A stretch of DNA of 64,000 nucleotides. It comes from Argopecten irradians. Its lineage: Eukaryota > Mollusca > Bivalvia > Pectinida > Pectinidae. Positions 24,455 to 35,768 of the stretch are shown piece by piece. The stretch's first letter is position 1. Every line of letters starts with the position of its first letter. Where the stretch lies: assembly GCF_041381155.1 (NCBI RefSeq), contig NC_091134.1:802001-866000 (forward strand). The letters are read 5' to 3'. A model generated the notes under the pieces. That model was given only the letters and a program-made list of their open reading frames with translations. It did no database searches and had not been told where the DNA came from. A program made the position numbers and the translations under genes.

Positions 24455-26809
24455 CTAGGACGTATGCATCATCCTCACAAATTCTGTAATTTAAAAAAAG
24501 TTGAACAGATTAGATTTTTCGCAGACCAAAAGACGCATAAAAAGAATTTGAGATTAAGTCCTATATAAATGAAATACGTATTGGTATCTGACATTCACAG
24601 TATTAATGTGTTTTGGAAAGGATATTCAGTAAATATAGAGAGTTTATCAAGTGGATTCGTTAGTATCTATAATTCAACAATTATTTGCTCAACATCCTGT
24701 CAAACGTTGATTTAAGGGTAGATTATTTTCTACCCAATACACACAACGCTTGTGATGAGAGTGTGTTTGCTCTGTTTCGACGCAAATCCCTGTCTACTTT
24801 ACAGTGCAATCACACTGAAATATACTACCAATAACATCAACACTCTACTCTCGATCATAGTTTGATATGAAATTTAAGTAAACGGCAAAATACTGAATTA
24901 TTGCTGTATAACCATCTGTATATCAGTAGAAGTATATAACACTTACCTTCGTAATTAACATGACCATCTCCGTCTATGTCCGCCTCCCTGACCATTTCCT
25001 CCACCTCCTCATCTGTCAACTTCTCCCCGAGGTTTGTCATAACGTGTCGTAGCTCGGCAGCACTAATAAAGCCATTCCCATCCGAATCAAACGTTTTGAA
25101 GGCTTCTTTTAACTCTGCATCACTGTCGTCATCGAAAATTTTTCGGGACATCATAGTTAGAAATTCCGGAAAATCTATCGTACCATTACCTTCAGTTTAA
25201 GAAAAGAATCATCACAATTAAGCCTGTTTTAAAATGTATTGTAAACTTAACATTATGTTTCATCCAACGGTTGATATATATAAATATAAACAATGTAAAA
25301 TTAGCTGGCACTATCCAACTATCGTTTGGGGAAGAGGATTTTTTTTAATTCAGGAGTAAGATATAAGATTTAGCTTATCTCAATGGAAACACATCCTCAT
25401 TTGCAATATGCGCCTACTAAGCATAAGTACTTTCAATTGAAATTAACAAAGTTTTTGCCACAACTACATCACCAGTGTTATAAAGAGTGACAGGCATTAA
25501 TTTAAAATTCGCTATATTATTTATTAAATTTGTTTGTTTTACACGTCACATGGTATTTTGGTATTCTGTAACAATAATACCGTATCCATCATATAAGTAC
25601 ATAATGAGAAGTCTGTGTAGTGTAAAACATACCGTCGGTATCAACTTCATTGATCATATCCTGTAGTTCAGCCTCAGTTGGATTCTGACCGAGAGACCTC
25701 ATCACTGTTCCCAGTTCTTTAGACGACACAAAACCATCTCCATCTTTATCAAACAGACTGAAGGCTTCGCGGAATTCTAGTATAAAGAACATCACAATGC
25801 ATTCGAGTAAATATAAGGTGAGGACTGACCTAGTGTGTTATGTTCTGTATAAAGTTCTGATTAATATAAACACCGCTACATCATGAAGCACTTTCCAACC
25901 ATAACTTTACATGAAGCATGGCTATTCCGTTATTTAACCCTTCGAGACGACAACTGAAACGTTGCGCAGATCGACGAAGTTAAACAAATACGAAATGATA
26001 TTTGCAACAAACCGTTCATTCATGAAATTCTAAATAATATTTTCTGTAAATAAAATGATATTTACATATAGAATTGTGATAAAATGTCGGATTTACATAT
26101 TCTGAATTATGATCGTACAGCAGAATACACCAACAGTTCAGAAACTGCTCGTTTGTAAATGATTTTACGATGCATGTTATATATTGTAAATGAGAAACAC
26201 AAAAGGTGAGATAGTTGTTATAAAGAATGGTGATTACTTGATGAGTTAGATTTGACTATAGCTTACCTGCAATGTGTAAAGGTGAGATAGTTGTTATAAC
26301 GAATGGTGATTTACTTTAGTTTTGACAATAGCTTACCTGCAATGTGTTCTTCTGTCATTTGGTCTGCCTACGGAGTAATCAAACAACAATGGAGTTCAAG
26401 GGTTTAAGCACATATCATCAGTATCATAGAATCAGAATAATAAGATATTAGATCTTATTTTTTTTTCTATATTTTGGCTGTAAAGGAAACGCAAGTATTG
26501 GTGGAACTGTCAATTAGTCATGCTAAAGGAAAATTCTCGATTATACGCGAGAAGCTGTGATGAAACAAGCTTCCGTAGAGACCTGCTATCATTTTATTCC
26601 AAAATGAATATTATCATGATGCAACATATAAACTGGTCAGAGAAATCATAACCTGATGAGGTAGTCCTAAGCTAAAGGTTACAACACCTCCAAACTCTTA
26701 CTGATCGTATTACAATTACACAACAAATCTATATTATCGTATCCACGGCAGTGTGTTGCCTATCATGTAATTAGTTTATTAATATATAAACAAATAAAAT
26801 TCTCACCAT
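24455..26809 (-). CDS. Calmodulin (gene 3), complete, five exons, 149 residues
   Basis: Exons: 26809-26807 (ATG|GTGAGA), 26367-26337 ([10 protein letters not shown]), 25776-25633 (EF1 and start of EF2), 25189-24947 (EF2 to EF4) and 24483-24455 ([12 protein letters not shown]). The spliced length is exactly 149 residues, as in animal calmodulin. All four loops keep their ligands: [48 protein letters not shown]. The LGEKL motif with the methylatable Lys is present. By hand I count about 26 differences from the standard animal sequence as I recall it, mostly in the central linker and C-terminus. It is either a close paralogue or a cluster-specific calmodulin. A TATA-like run sits about 80 bp upstream. 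The donor of exon 2 is tandemly duplicated downstream. Confidence 0.93.
26202..26346 (-). repeat. ~70-bp tandem duplication copying the exon 2 donor of gene 3
   Basis: Two units, about 26202-26277 and 26278-26346, share GGTGAGATAGTTGTTATAA and end in GCTTACCTGCAATGTGT. On the minus strand that is CACATTGCAG|GTAAGC, i.e. the real exon end and its donor. The downstream unit is therefore a decoy donor preceded by exon-like bases. Confidence 0.8.
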
Positions 26810-26838
26810 GTTGATTCATATATATCCTCTTCCGCTCA

Positions 26839-26877
26839 ATGCGCAAACGGGTTGAGTGTTTCGACAAGTTTGCGCAT
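26839..26877. promoter_or_regulatory. 10-bp inverted repeat in the gene 3 leader region
   Basis: ATGCGCAAAC at 26839-26848 and GTTTGCGCAT at 26868-26877 form perfect arms around a 19-base loop. The repeat lies between the TATA-like run and the ATG, so it could be a palindromic protein-binding site or a 5' UTR hairpin. This is inference only. Confidence 0.4.
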
Positions 26878-26885
26878 GATAACGC

Positions 26886-26900
26886 CGTATATATATATAT
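26886..26900 (-). promoter_or_regulatory. TATA-like run upstream of gene 3
   Basis: An uninterrupted TATATATATATA lies about 80-90 bp before the minus-strand start codon. Position and composition fit a TATA element but could be a simple repeat. Confidence 0.35.
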
Positions 26901-28262
26901 TGTAGTTTGAATTTTTCAGTACGCACATTTAACTCGATCACAATGCATTAAATGAACAATAGGATAAGTGTAACGTTACCGTTACGATATCTCTATTGAA
27001 GTCACAATATACAAGATCATGGGCGTAATGCATTAGTTTTACATGTCATATTGACTTTATGAAATCTTAAACAAAAGTATGAAAAAATCATTTTATTGTT
27101 TCTTTTTCGCCAATACCCTCCCTTTTGACACAAATTAATTTGTTTATCACTGTGCGGACCATTATTCAATTTAATTGTCTGACTGGAGACGGACAATCAT
27201 ATATAGCGAGTCATTAACCACGGAACTGGATCTACAGATTTGTAACAACATTTGTTTAGCTAAACTTTGATTAGTCGTCCTTCTTTAAAGTCTCTCAAAC
27301 AATGGTTATCCACAAATATTGCTATGAATCCATTCACGATTTACATGGATAGGCTTTATTAGTGTTGGTAAAAGAATATAAAAATTTTACATGTTTGACC
27401 GTAATTCAACGAGAAACAAATGATTGCGACTACTTCGTTAAAGCTAAAAAAATTACCACATTATTAAACAATCATGTCTTATAACCGAAATGTACATTGC
27501 ATTATATAAACCGATATGTCCAGACATGTGATGTACACATATATTGAACTAAATTCGCCTAACCATAACTGATATCGTGTAGACCCCTGCAATTTCATAA
27601 TGGATTGTTCTTATCTTTGATTTAGGAGAGTCTAAATATGTCTTCAGGGTAATATGAGTTAATTATGGTCTCCTACTAACTATGATACGTATCTATCCCA
27701 CCTCAATGACCTATTGGGCGATCCTTCAGCTTTATCATTAAATACCATCTCCATGGTATGTAGTCTCGGTTCATGAGACAATGACAAGACTATTGATAAG
27801 AACACATGAATGTTGAGATTTAGGGGGTAGTAGTAGTAATAGAGGCATGGCCACATGTTACGGAAATCAACGTATATGTCCGCATTTCGACGTTGATCAC
27901 GAGTCGCCTTCGTGATCAGAAAATCCTAGTCTATTTCGTATTCTTATTGAATCCTTTATCACAAAATACATGTTCTCTATTCATCTCTCATACATTTTTT
28001 AGTGTTTATGACATCAGTGACTATTATACAAATAGTTTTTATTTTGTCACACAAACCAAAGAATCATAAGAAATCTACAATGCCATCTTTTGAATATGAA
28101 TTTCCAATGATCTAATTATCGCTTGTTTTGCTCATTGTTTTGTATTGTCCATTGTTAGCACTGTAATGCACATAGTTATAACGGTATAATTCCCATACGT
28201 TACCAACAGCTGATTGTTTTTTTTTCTGTGAAAGGACAAACAAATATACATGTAACTTAATT
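26901..28262. other. Intergenic between genes 3 and 4
   Basis: No gene. A short hairpin GATCACGA..TCGTGATC lies near 27896-27921. Confidence 0.35.
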
Positions 28263-28415
28263 ATACTAGGACTGTTTCGAGTCCAGCAAATGACCAAGCT
28301 CAGAAATATAGGAGTTTCTGATCACTAGGACTGTTCGAGTCCAGCAAATGACCAGGCTTAACCATATAGGAGTTTCTGAACACTAGGGTTGTTTGGAGGT
28401 CCAGCAAATGATCGG
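28263..28415. repeat. Three ~55-60-bp tandem units
   Basis: Each unit contains CACTAGGACTGTTCGAGTCC, AGCAAATGACC and ATAGGAGTTTCTGA variants; the third is more diverged. Confidence 0.75.
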
Positions 28416-28559
28416 TTGCCCTACTACTCTTACTCTCTCAATACCAGATTTTGAACTTAATTTACCTGACTGGTGAAGCAGGGTCTGAAGACTTTATTAA
28501 CAATAACTTGATGTTTTACTTGTTAAAGCGGCAGCCTTTACCATGCTAATTGATGCGAC

Positions 28560-28670
28560 ATAGATTTGAAATATACATCGCGCAGAAGCAGAAACTACCA
28601 CTTTTTATAGACTTGAGTGCGTCTCGGCCAGGGAACAGCCTACCACACAGGGGCAAAAGCTTATTTGTGT
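28560..28670 (-). mobile_element. 5' head fragment of the window's SINE family
   Basis: On the minus strand it reads CTGGCCGAGACGCACTCAAG then TCTATAAAAAGTGGTAGTTT, matching the heads of the copies at 9016 and 33653. The body is missing. Confidence 0.6.
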
Positions 28671-30015
28671 CTGTAAATGTTAAGTCCTTTCGTAGTGTTT
28701 AGTGCAGTCCTTTTTTGATTAAGTGGTAGAAATGTGTATCTTTCTCTCGGGTATACTACTGTGTGGTCTCGTGCAACACACATATTTCGACAGAGACTGT
28801 ATTACATGGCTACCCAAAATTATTATTTGTGGAATTACAAAATATTATAAAATTTTAGCAAGCTTCGGATAGAATATATCTATCCTTTATATCCACATTT
28901 GATGGAGTTTATCATCTTTCTACAATATTAGTGGGCACGCTAATGCATTGTGTTCGTGTCTCCTACTTATACTTGAACACTTAGCGTTGGTGTATCAATC
29001 CTGATTTAATCTCTATATAGTTACCTAAAACGTTAATATTTGACCAATAAGTAAAAGAATGATATACTTCATTTCATACTTGTAAATGTTTTATTTCATC
29101 CCAACACGATACTTTTTATATTCCATGGAAATCTTTGTAATAGTATTCAAATGAGTAAATACTCGTACGTACAAAGCCAACAATGTACAATACATATTTA
29201 GTGAAAATGATGTAGACATCCTTTGATTCATATGTTTAGGTTTACAACAGAAACAACAACTGCTTTCCTTGGAGGGAGCACTTGTCCCAGCTTTCACATG
29301 GTAACAACATTACGAGATATGATAAAATGATTAATGAATTATCACAATGCACACTACACATATTTTATCGACACAATACCTGATAACCCCACAATACTGT
29401 AGCTTTATCACACATCATGTTTATAATTGATGTTACCAAATAAACATCAATATTAAATGTTTGTTGACTTCATGATCAGGAAGGCATCTTCTTCACAACA
29501 CTATCATTATTTCATGAGCTTCAAAAACATCTGATTTTGTGAAAAATATATAAGTGATACATACACATGATTATTATTTACACTGTCGTATGTCTCCAAA
29601 CAAAACATAAGATATGAAATAAACTGAAATGTCCTTGAAGTCGTCTGTATTGCCTCCACAAGTAAATTTACCGCTCCATGTAGAAACGCTCGCTCTTTAT
29701 ATGTCGATTTCTTGCTGATGTCCTGGCCATTTTTATATGAACGTATGGCATAAATGTCAAATGTAGGTTTTTTTCATATTGAACCCTGAAAAGAAGAATG
29801 AAGTAAAAAGTATAGCATAAGGAAAAAAATTCAAAAGTAAACAAAAAGTGTCAAAAGAAAACGCCAATTCACTTTCACCTATGTATGTCTATAAATATTT
29901 CACTAATGCTAAAAAGTTACTAATGAGGGGTTATATATCAAGGTTGTGTTGGAACATTTTAATTCAGATTTAATAAAAGACTGTTAATTTTCTGATGACA
30001 TTCGCATTACTTACT
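28671..30015. other. Intergenic, 3' side of gene 4
   Basis: No supported gene. A 68-codon minus-strand frame at 29091-29297 shows a CCFCC motif but no family or splice support; it may be 3' UTR. Confidence 0.3.
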
Positions 30016-32347
30016 TTAAATGTTCTGTATCATCATCTTCACAAATTCTGTAAAGTAAGAACAAGATTTGACAGCAATATCTAGTTAACAACCGCTGGAT
30101 CTAATAGCGTCAATAAAAATCGGCATTATTTTAAATCGTGAATGATTAGTAGATACAGTGACTACGAATACTCTTGTACGATAATCATGTAACAGAGCAA
30201 ACTAGTTTTGGTTGGTTTATTTACGTGTTTGTTAATTAACGTCCTATTAACAGTCAGGGTCATGTAAGACCGGCATATCCCATGTATACGGTGTGCAGCG
30301 TGTATGAAGTGTGTGATGCGTGTTTTGTGAGACTGGTATATTCATGTTGCGTCCTCTTGTATAGTGGAACTCTTGTTAATTTTTTAAAATGATTTAGGTA
30401 TAATCTTGATACGTAAAATATTTTTCTCTGTGTAGAAATATATAACAACGGATACAAAAATGTATATTTTACCTTCGTAATTTATTTTGCCGTCACCATC
30501 AATATCAGCCTCTTTAATCATATCGTCCACTTGATCGTTGGTTAGTTTCTCGCCGAGGTTTAACATCACATGACGTAATTCGTCTGCCGTGATCATACCA
30601 TCTCCGTCCACGTCAAATATTCTAAACGCTTCCTGCAACTCTTGTGTCTGATCTTCAGTGCACTGCTTATTCTTCTTCACCATCATGGACAGAAACTCCG
30701 CAAATTCTATGGTGCCATTTCCTGTGGTATGGATAACAGATAGGAAACAACATATCAAACAAACTTATATACCAGATATCATTAAACTATTATGCCTTTC
30801 ATCACAGACTGAAAAGAGAGATCATGGTACCGATAGTACGAATAAGCGGTGGCTAATGGGTTTCAATGACAAACTTGGTGCGATGTCAAAGGAGAAGTTA
30901 TGAAAGGGAAATTGGCACGAATAGAAAAAAATAGGTACAAAATGTAGTTGCCTTTGCAATCATGTTGTGAACAGTACTTCATAAAGAACGATATCCTATT
31001 ACATGAACTCTTAAAATCTTTACATTGCTTGCATTTAACTTGATTTAAAACTAATTAACTCGTGGAATTGTTACAAACTGTGGCGAATCAATATTTCTAA
31101 TAATCAATGAATTATTTCGATAACAACTTATTTAATATATAATGAGATATCATACATACATAAGACAGTGTACCTACCGTCTAAGTCTGACTCATTAATT
31201 ATGTCCTTTAGGTCGGATTCCGTGGGATTCTGGCCCAGGCCTCGCATCACTATCCCAAGTTCCTTAGCCTCTATTCTGCCATCACTATTTTTGTCAAAGA
31301 GGGAAAATGCCTCTTTATACTCTATAATTAGATAATTAAAATAACAAAATGAGTATCAGCTGCTGTTCGTTGTAGAACGGTGTTAATAAATAGAGTAAAC
31401 TATTCTCCACGTGTAATTCAATATGTAAAGAACTACGAATCACTACGAAAGGTGTGATGATGTATGCACATTAAGAAATGTGTAATATACCAAGGAATTG
31501 TAATGAGGATGTAGATTATAAGACTCTTTCATAAGTGGATATGGAGGATAGGGATATTCTACCCGAGGGTCACAAAATGTAGTAAAACCCGATTTACAGT
31601 GTAATGTTTATATAATGTTATATAACATTATGTTTACAGGTCCATAGTTTAATGTAATGTTTAAATACATTAACATTAAGTTACAGGTCCATACGATTTA
31701 CAGTGTATTTTAAATATAATATATATATAAACATTATGTTACAGGTCCATACGGTTTAAATGTAATGTTTAAGATATAAAATTAACATTAAGTTACAGGT
31801 CCATACGATTTACAGTGTAATGTTTAAGATATATATATATATATATATATTAACTTTATGTTATACAGGTCCATACGGTATACAGCAGTGTAAAGTTATA
31901 GAAACTAACCTGCTATCTGTGCGGTAGTGAGATGTTCTACCTGAGGATGAAACATAATTTGTTATTATATGTGATAGCTAAATAAAACGTCACACTAATA
32001 AATAATAATACTCATTCTCAAAACGACAACAGGGAAAGCATGTAAATACATTTAATACATAGATTGTTTATAAAGGCATATGTAGTATTCGTATTTTTGC
32101 TGAATTTTAAAATTAAATAAATTTCAGTATCAAAATTTCATTATGAAGTAACATCGTGTCTATTGCACAAAGTTGTTTTTGTATATCAACAACGCTGAAT
32201 ACAATAACATGGATGAACTTTGAACCTAAAATGGTTTATTTGGTTTCAAATACCAAGGCCATTACATTTCATTTCTGTCAATCAGCTGTATAAAGTACAA
32301 TATGAATCTAGACATTAAAACTATATTAATACTAATTAACTTACCAT
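30016..32347 (-). CDS. Calmodulin-like protein, complete, 152 residues (gene 4)
   Basis: Exons: 32347-32345 (ATG|GTAAGT), 31940-31910 ([10 protein letters not shown]), 31321-31178, 30721-30473 and 30047-30016 ([13 protein letters not shown]). All borders are phase-consistent. All four loops keep the ligand pattern: [48 protein letters not shown]. The central linker ([16 protein letters not shown]) is longer than calmodulin's and contains a Cys. It should bind calcium at four sites but has a different target surface from calmodulin. Its VEHLT start is shared with gene 6, suggesting that those two are close relatives. One intron holds an AT-rich minisatellite. Confidence 0.92.
30216..30382 (-). 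mobile_element. 3' half of SINE, in the last intron of gene 4
   Basis: The minus-strand 3' end CTGTTAATAGGACGTTAATT and the upstream body (CAAAACACGCATCACACAC type) match the other copies; the head is absent. Confidence 0.7.
31590..31890. repeat. AT-rich minisatellite in an intron of gene 4
   Basis: About five units of 50-70 bp each hold ACAGGTCCATACG and GTAATGTTTA, with variable (TA)n tracts between. The array ends about 20 bp from the donor of exon 2. Confidence 0.75.
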
Positions 32348-33479
32348 TTCGCTAGGTTTATGTGTCCGAAAACACCCTGTAAACCAGAAGCGGATATCAC
32401 AAACTACCAATATTAACTATTTGGTTTAAACCCACGGGGTGTAATTGACACGACCAAAGTATATACAATACCCGAAATAAGATCTGGAAGTTTGATAAAT
32501 GCATTGGTGCGACACATGGGCTATCTTATAAACATGTAAACAAACTGAACAGTTTAAACCATACATTGCTGTGAAAATTAAAAGAAATGTTGACATTCAT
32601 ATACAAGTACAACGTTAAACAAATACCATATAATAATAAACTTCAGCTCCCGAAAAACAACGATAAGGGAATGGTTTTATCTTAAAAATAAAATAAAAGT
32701 GTATAATGGTATATATGCTAATGGATATTAGCCGCGAATGTGTAAGCATCAATATTGAAAGTCAATCAAATGAGCAATCAAAATGTGATTTTTTTTTATT
32801 ATTGTTTTGAATCATCATTATGAAACCGATTTAATTTTTGCAAAATTAAAATAAAGCATTAAGTTTTGGTTTAATTATCGGTAATAAACCAATGACCAAA
32901 TATCTAAATTCTGTATTTTGGCATTAATTGTTAACTTGGGGGACTAAGTTTATGTAAACATTTAGTAAGGGAGAAAACGATCAAATAACGGACACGAGGT
33001 TTGACAATTTGTACTGCGTGAAACAATTTTGTCACACTTCTGAATAAGCATTATTAATCATAATGCATAAAGGTATTCATACGACGTTCAAATGACGATC
33101 CCTGTGATTAGGTGTGTGTCAGTGTATAAGTTTATACTCATTTGTGATATATAATAGTGGACCAGGCTTCATTAACCGACCTGGTTTGATTCTGATCAAT
33201 CCAACAATCCCTTGACTTGTTCCATTGTTTTAAAACCTACCCTGCCCGGGGTCAGCTATCTAGGTAAGGTCGAGGAGTCCTTTGTTTCCGGTCAATGATA
33301 TCAGCCATTAGGATTTACCTATTCCACAAGTCACAATAAAAACAATATTGTCTCTAAACTTTGGATGTGTCTTTCATGGCAGGGTATGTCAAATTATGAA
33401 ATAAAAGATAATATTGTTTTAAGGTTTAAATTAATGTTATGAATTCAATTAGGGCGTTATTGAAATATTTTGTTTCTTC
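32348..33479. other. Intergenic between genes 4 and 5, promoter side of gene 4
   Basis: A GTATATAC run lies about 110 bp upstream of the gene 4 start. No other feature is supported. Confidence 0.35.
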
Positions 33480-33652
33480 GATGCTTGCTTCTGTGATATA
33501 GCACTAAAAAAGCAAGAGTTCAACAATACAAGAAGACACATCACGAATATACCACAGTCTCCCAAACACACAACGCAGACTTCATACACGCTACACGCCG
33601 CATATATGGGGGACGTCCTTACATAACTCATGCTGTTAAACACTAAACACTA
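33480..33652 (+). mobile_element. SINE 3' fragment
   Basis: It matches the 3' half of the neighbouring full copy, from the ATATAGCACTAAAAAA part to CTGTTAAACACTAAA. It abuts the next copy directly. Confidence 0.75.
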
Positions 33653-34032
33653 AAGGTATACGCTTGAGGAAGACTCTGGGTTCTGTCTCCTGGCCGAGAC
33701 ACATCAAAGTCTATAAAAGTGGTAGTTCCTACTCTTGCTTAGCGCTCAGCATACAGGGAGTGGGACGACTGGTTCGCCCGTTGTCAGTATAATGTAACCA
33801 GGTTGGGTGTGTTGCTTGGTGTTTTCGGTGGCATGCTTCAGTGATATAGCACTTTAAAAAAGGCAACAGTTCCACTATACAAGAAACACAACACGAACAT
33901 ACCACAGTCTCCCGGAACATGCACCTCGCACCTCATGCACACTACACACTGCATACATGACATGGGAGGCCGTCCTTGCATGACCTTGGCTGTTAATGGG
34001 ACGTTAAAATAATAAAGCAACAAAAAAAAAAC
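33653..34032 (+). mobile_element. tRNA-headed SINE, full-length reference copy
   Basis: Head TGGCCGAGACAC, then GGTTCGCCCGT about 80 bp later, a body, and a 3' end CTGTTAATGGGACGTTAAA with an A/C-rich tail. It is the best-preserved copy in the window. Confidence 0.85.
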
Positions 34033-35532
34033 ATTTTGTATTAGTTATATCATGCTGTAGTTTTGACGTAACAGTATACATAGTTTGAACTTGTTCAAAG
34101 GTTGATATGGTGATTTTCATGTGATTTTCATGATGAAATTATCTCTATTTGCTTATGAGATACGTACTCGGCGGTCATTTTGCGAAAACTTATCTTCTTA
34201 CGGTTTGTGTACAATTGAAATTGCGACTTTTTGTACTCCAGATAAATTAATAGTGCCATGACATCTTAAGCTAAATCAAATTCATTTCTGCTGTTCATCT
34301 CTTTCAGGTTTACTGTAATGAGAACATTTAAGCGTGGAATTATAACTCGTTGCCATTTGATGTTTACATTTTAGTGTATTTCAACAATTCTGAATTTCTT
34401 ATATGTAAAAGTGAAAAATTACAAATATGGAAATGGGTCAAAAATCACATTGAACCTAAATCATCTGCTGTTTTTCTTTTCTTTTACGATACATGATATC
34501 TAAAAATGTTATTGACCAGAAACTTTATATGAAGCGTTATGTTAAGCAATAATGGCGATTTGTTTAAAATGAACCTTCACAATTAAGAGGGCAAAGGAAA
34601 TATATGCTGCTATTCTGAGCAAAACATTAGTAGTTACACAGTTTGACAGTTTCCTAATATGGATAATATTGGGTATAAAATAAAGTTTGTTTTAGTTTGT
34701 TTTAGACCCAATATTTGCCTTCTTAGGTCACTAATAAACAGCGTAAATCATTATAACTCTTGTCGATTTCTTATTGCTTTTTATGGGCGAAGCACGATTG
34801 TGTCATCAGTCTTATTAGATGGATTTAGTCTATAGTATTCCTTCAAATCAGTCCTAGTAACCTGTTTCTTATCATTCCGTTATGTGTAAGCTGAAGATAC
34901 CATTATTCGTATGACATTTTCAACTATTCAACAACCTCATCTGCAACATGGACGGACACTTAAAACGCTGCCTCATATTAGTGCAGATGTTTGAAGAAGC
35001 CGTTTCATCATTCTTTAACTTTAGAAAAATTCCATAACTTATAATCCTCTAAAGGAAAGCATTACATAAGTTCAGAGAAAATCGGATGCTCAAGTAATTT
35101 ACCTCATTGTAATGTTTTTCTGATTTCATATCATGTATGGTATAACTCCCTACTGTAAACAAACAATCCTTTGAGTGCTATTTTCAATGTGCATTGTTTC
35201 AATGTGCATATTCTGAATATTCATTTCCTCAAGAAAGATCAAAGGACTTTCCAATCAAGTGTAAATTCAAAAAATATCTTTCTCTGGAAGTCTAAAAAAT
35301 AAAAAAAACATCATACAAAATAATTTATTTAAAATCCTCGCTCATTTTAGGAAGTATTTAACAAAACAACAGACAATGATAAACCTATGTTGAATGTTTT
35401 ATTGCCAACGACATGTTATAATGAACAGAGAATGTTTACTCGATACTGATTACTTAAATTAAATGATCCTAAACTATGAATGTGTTATAAGATTTCTCCA
35501 GTTACACGAGTTGACGAAACGTCGAGATGACG
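34033..35532. other. Intergenic, no gene seen
   Basis: AT-rich with no phase-matching exon and no named repeat. Confidence 0.35.
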
Positions 35533-35538
35533 TTTATT
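35533..35538 (-). terminator. Polyadenylation signal candidate for gene 5
   Basis: Minus-strand AATAAA lies about 230 bp after the TAA of gene 5. Confidence 0.45.
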
Positions 35539-35768
35539 CACGATAACCTGAAAAAAAAACAAATAAATTTATATAAATATTGAAAATCAGTCATGTCATG
35601 GGCGAAAAAAGACATTGATTTTGTTTTTGTCAGAATAGAGGAAGGTATACATTATGTAGTGCAATTCCTTGTCAAATATAAAATATATTAATATTAAGTT
35701 GATATATATAATAAAATTGTGACTCGATTACCAATCTGTACATCAATATTTACCTTTTCATGCTTCGT

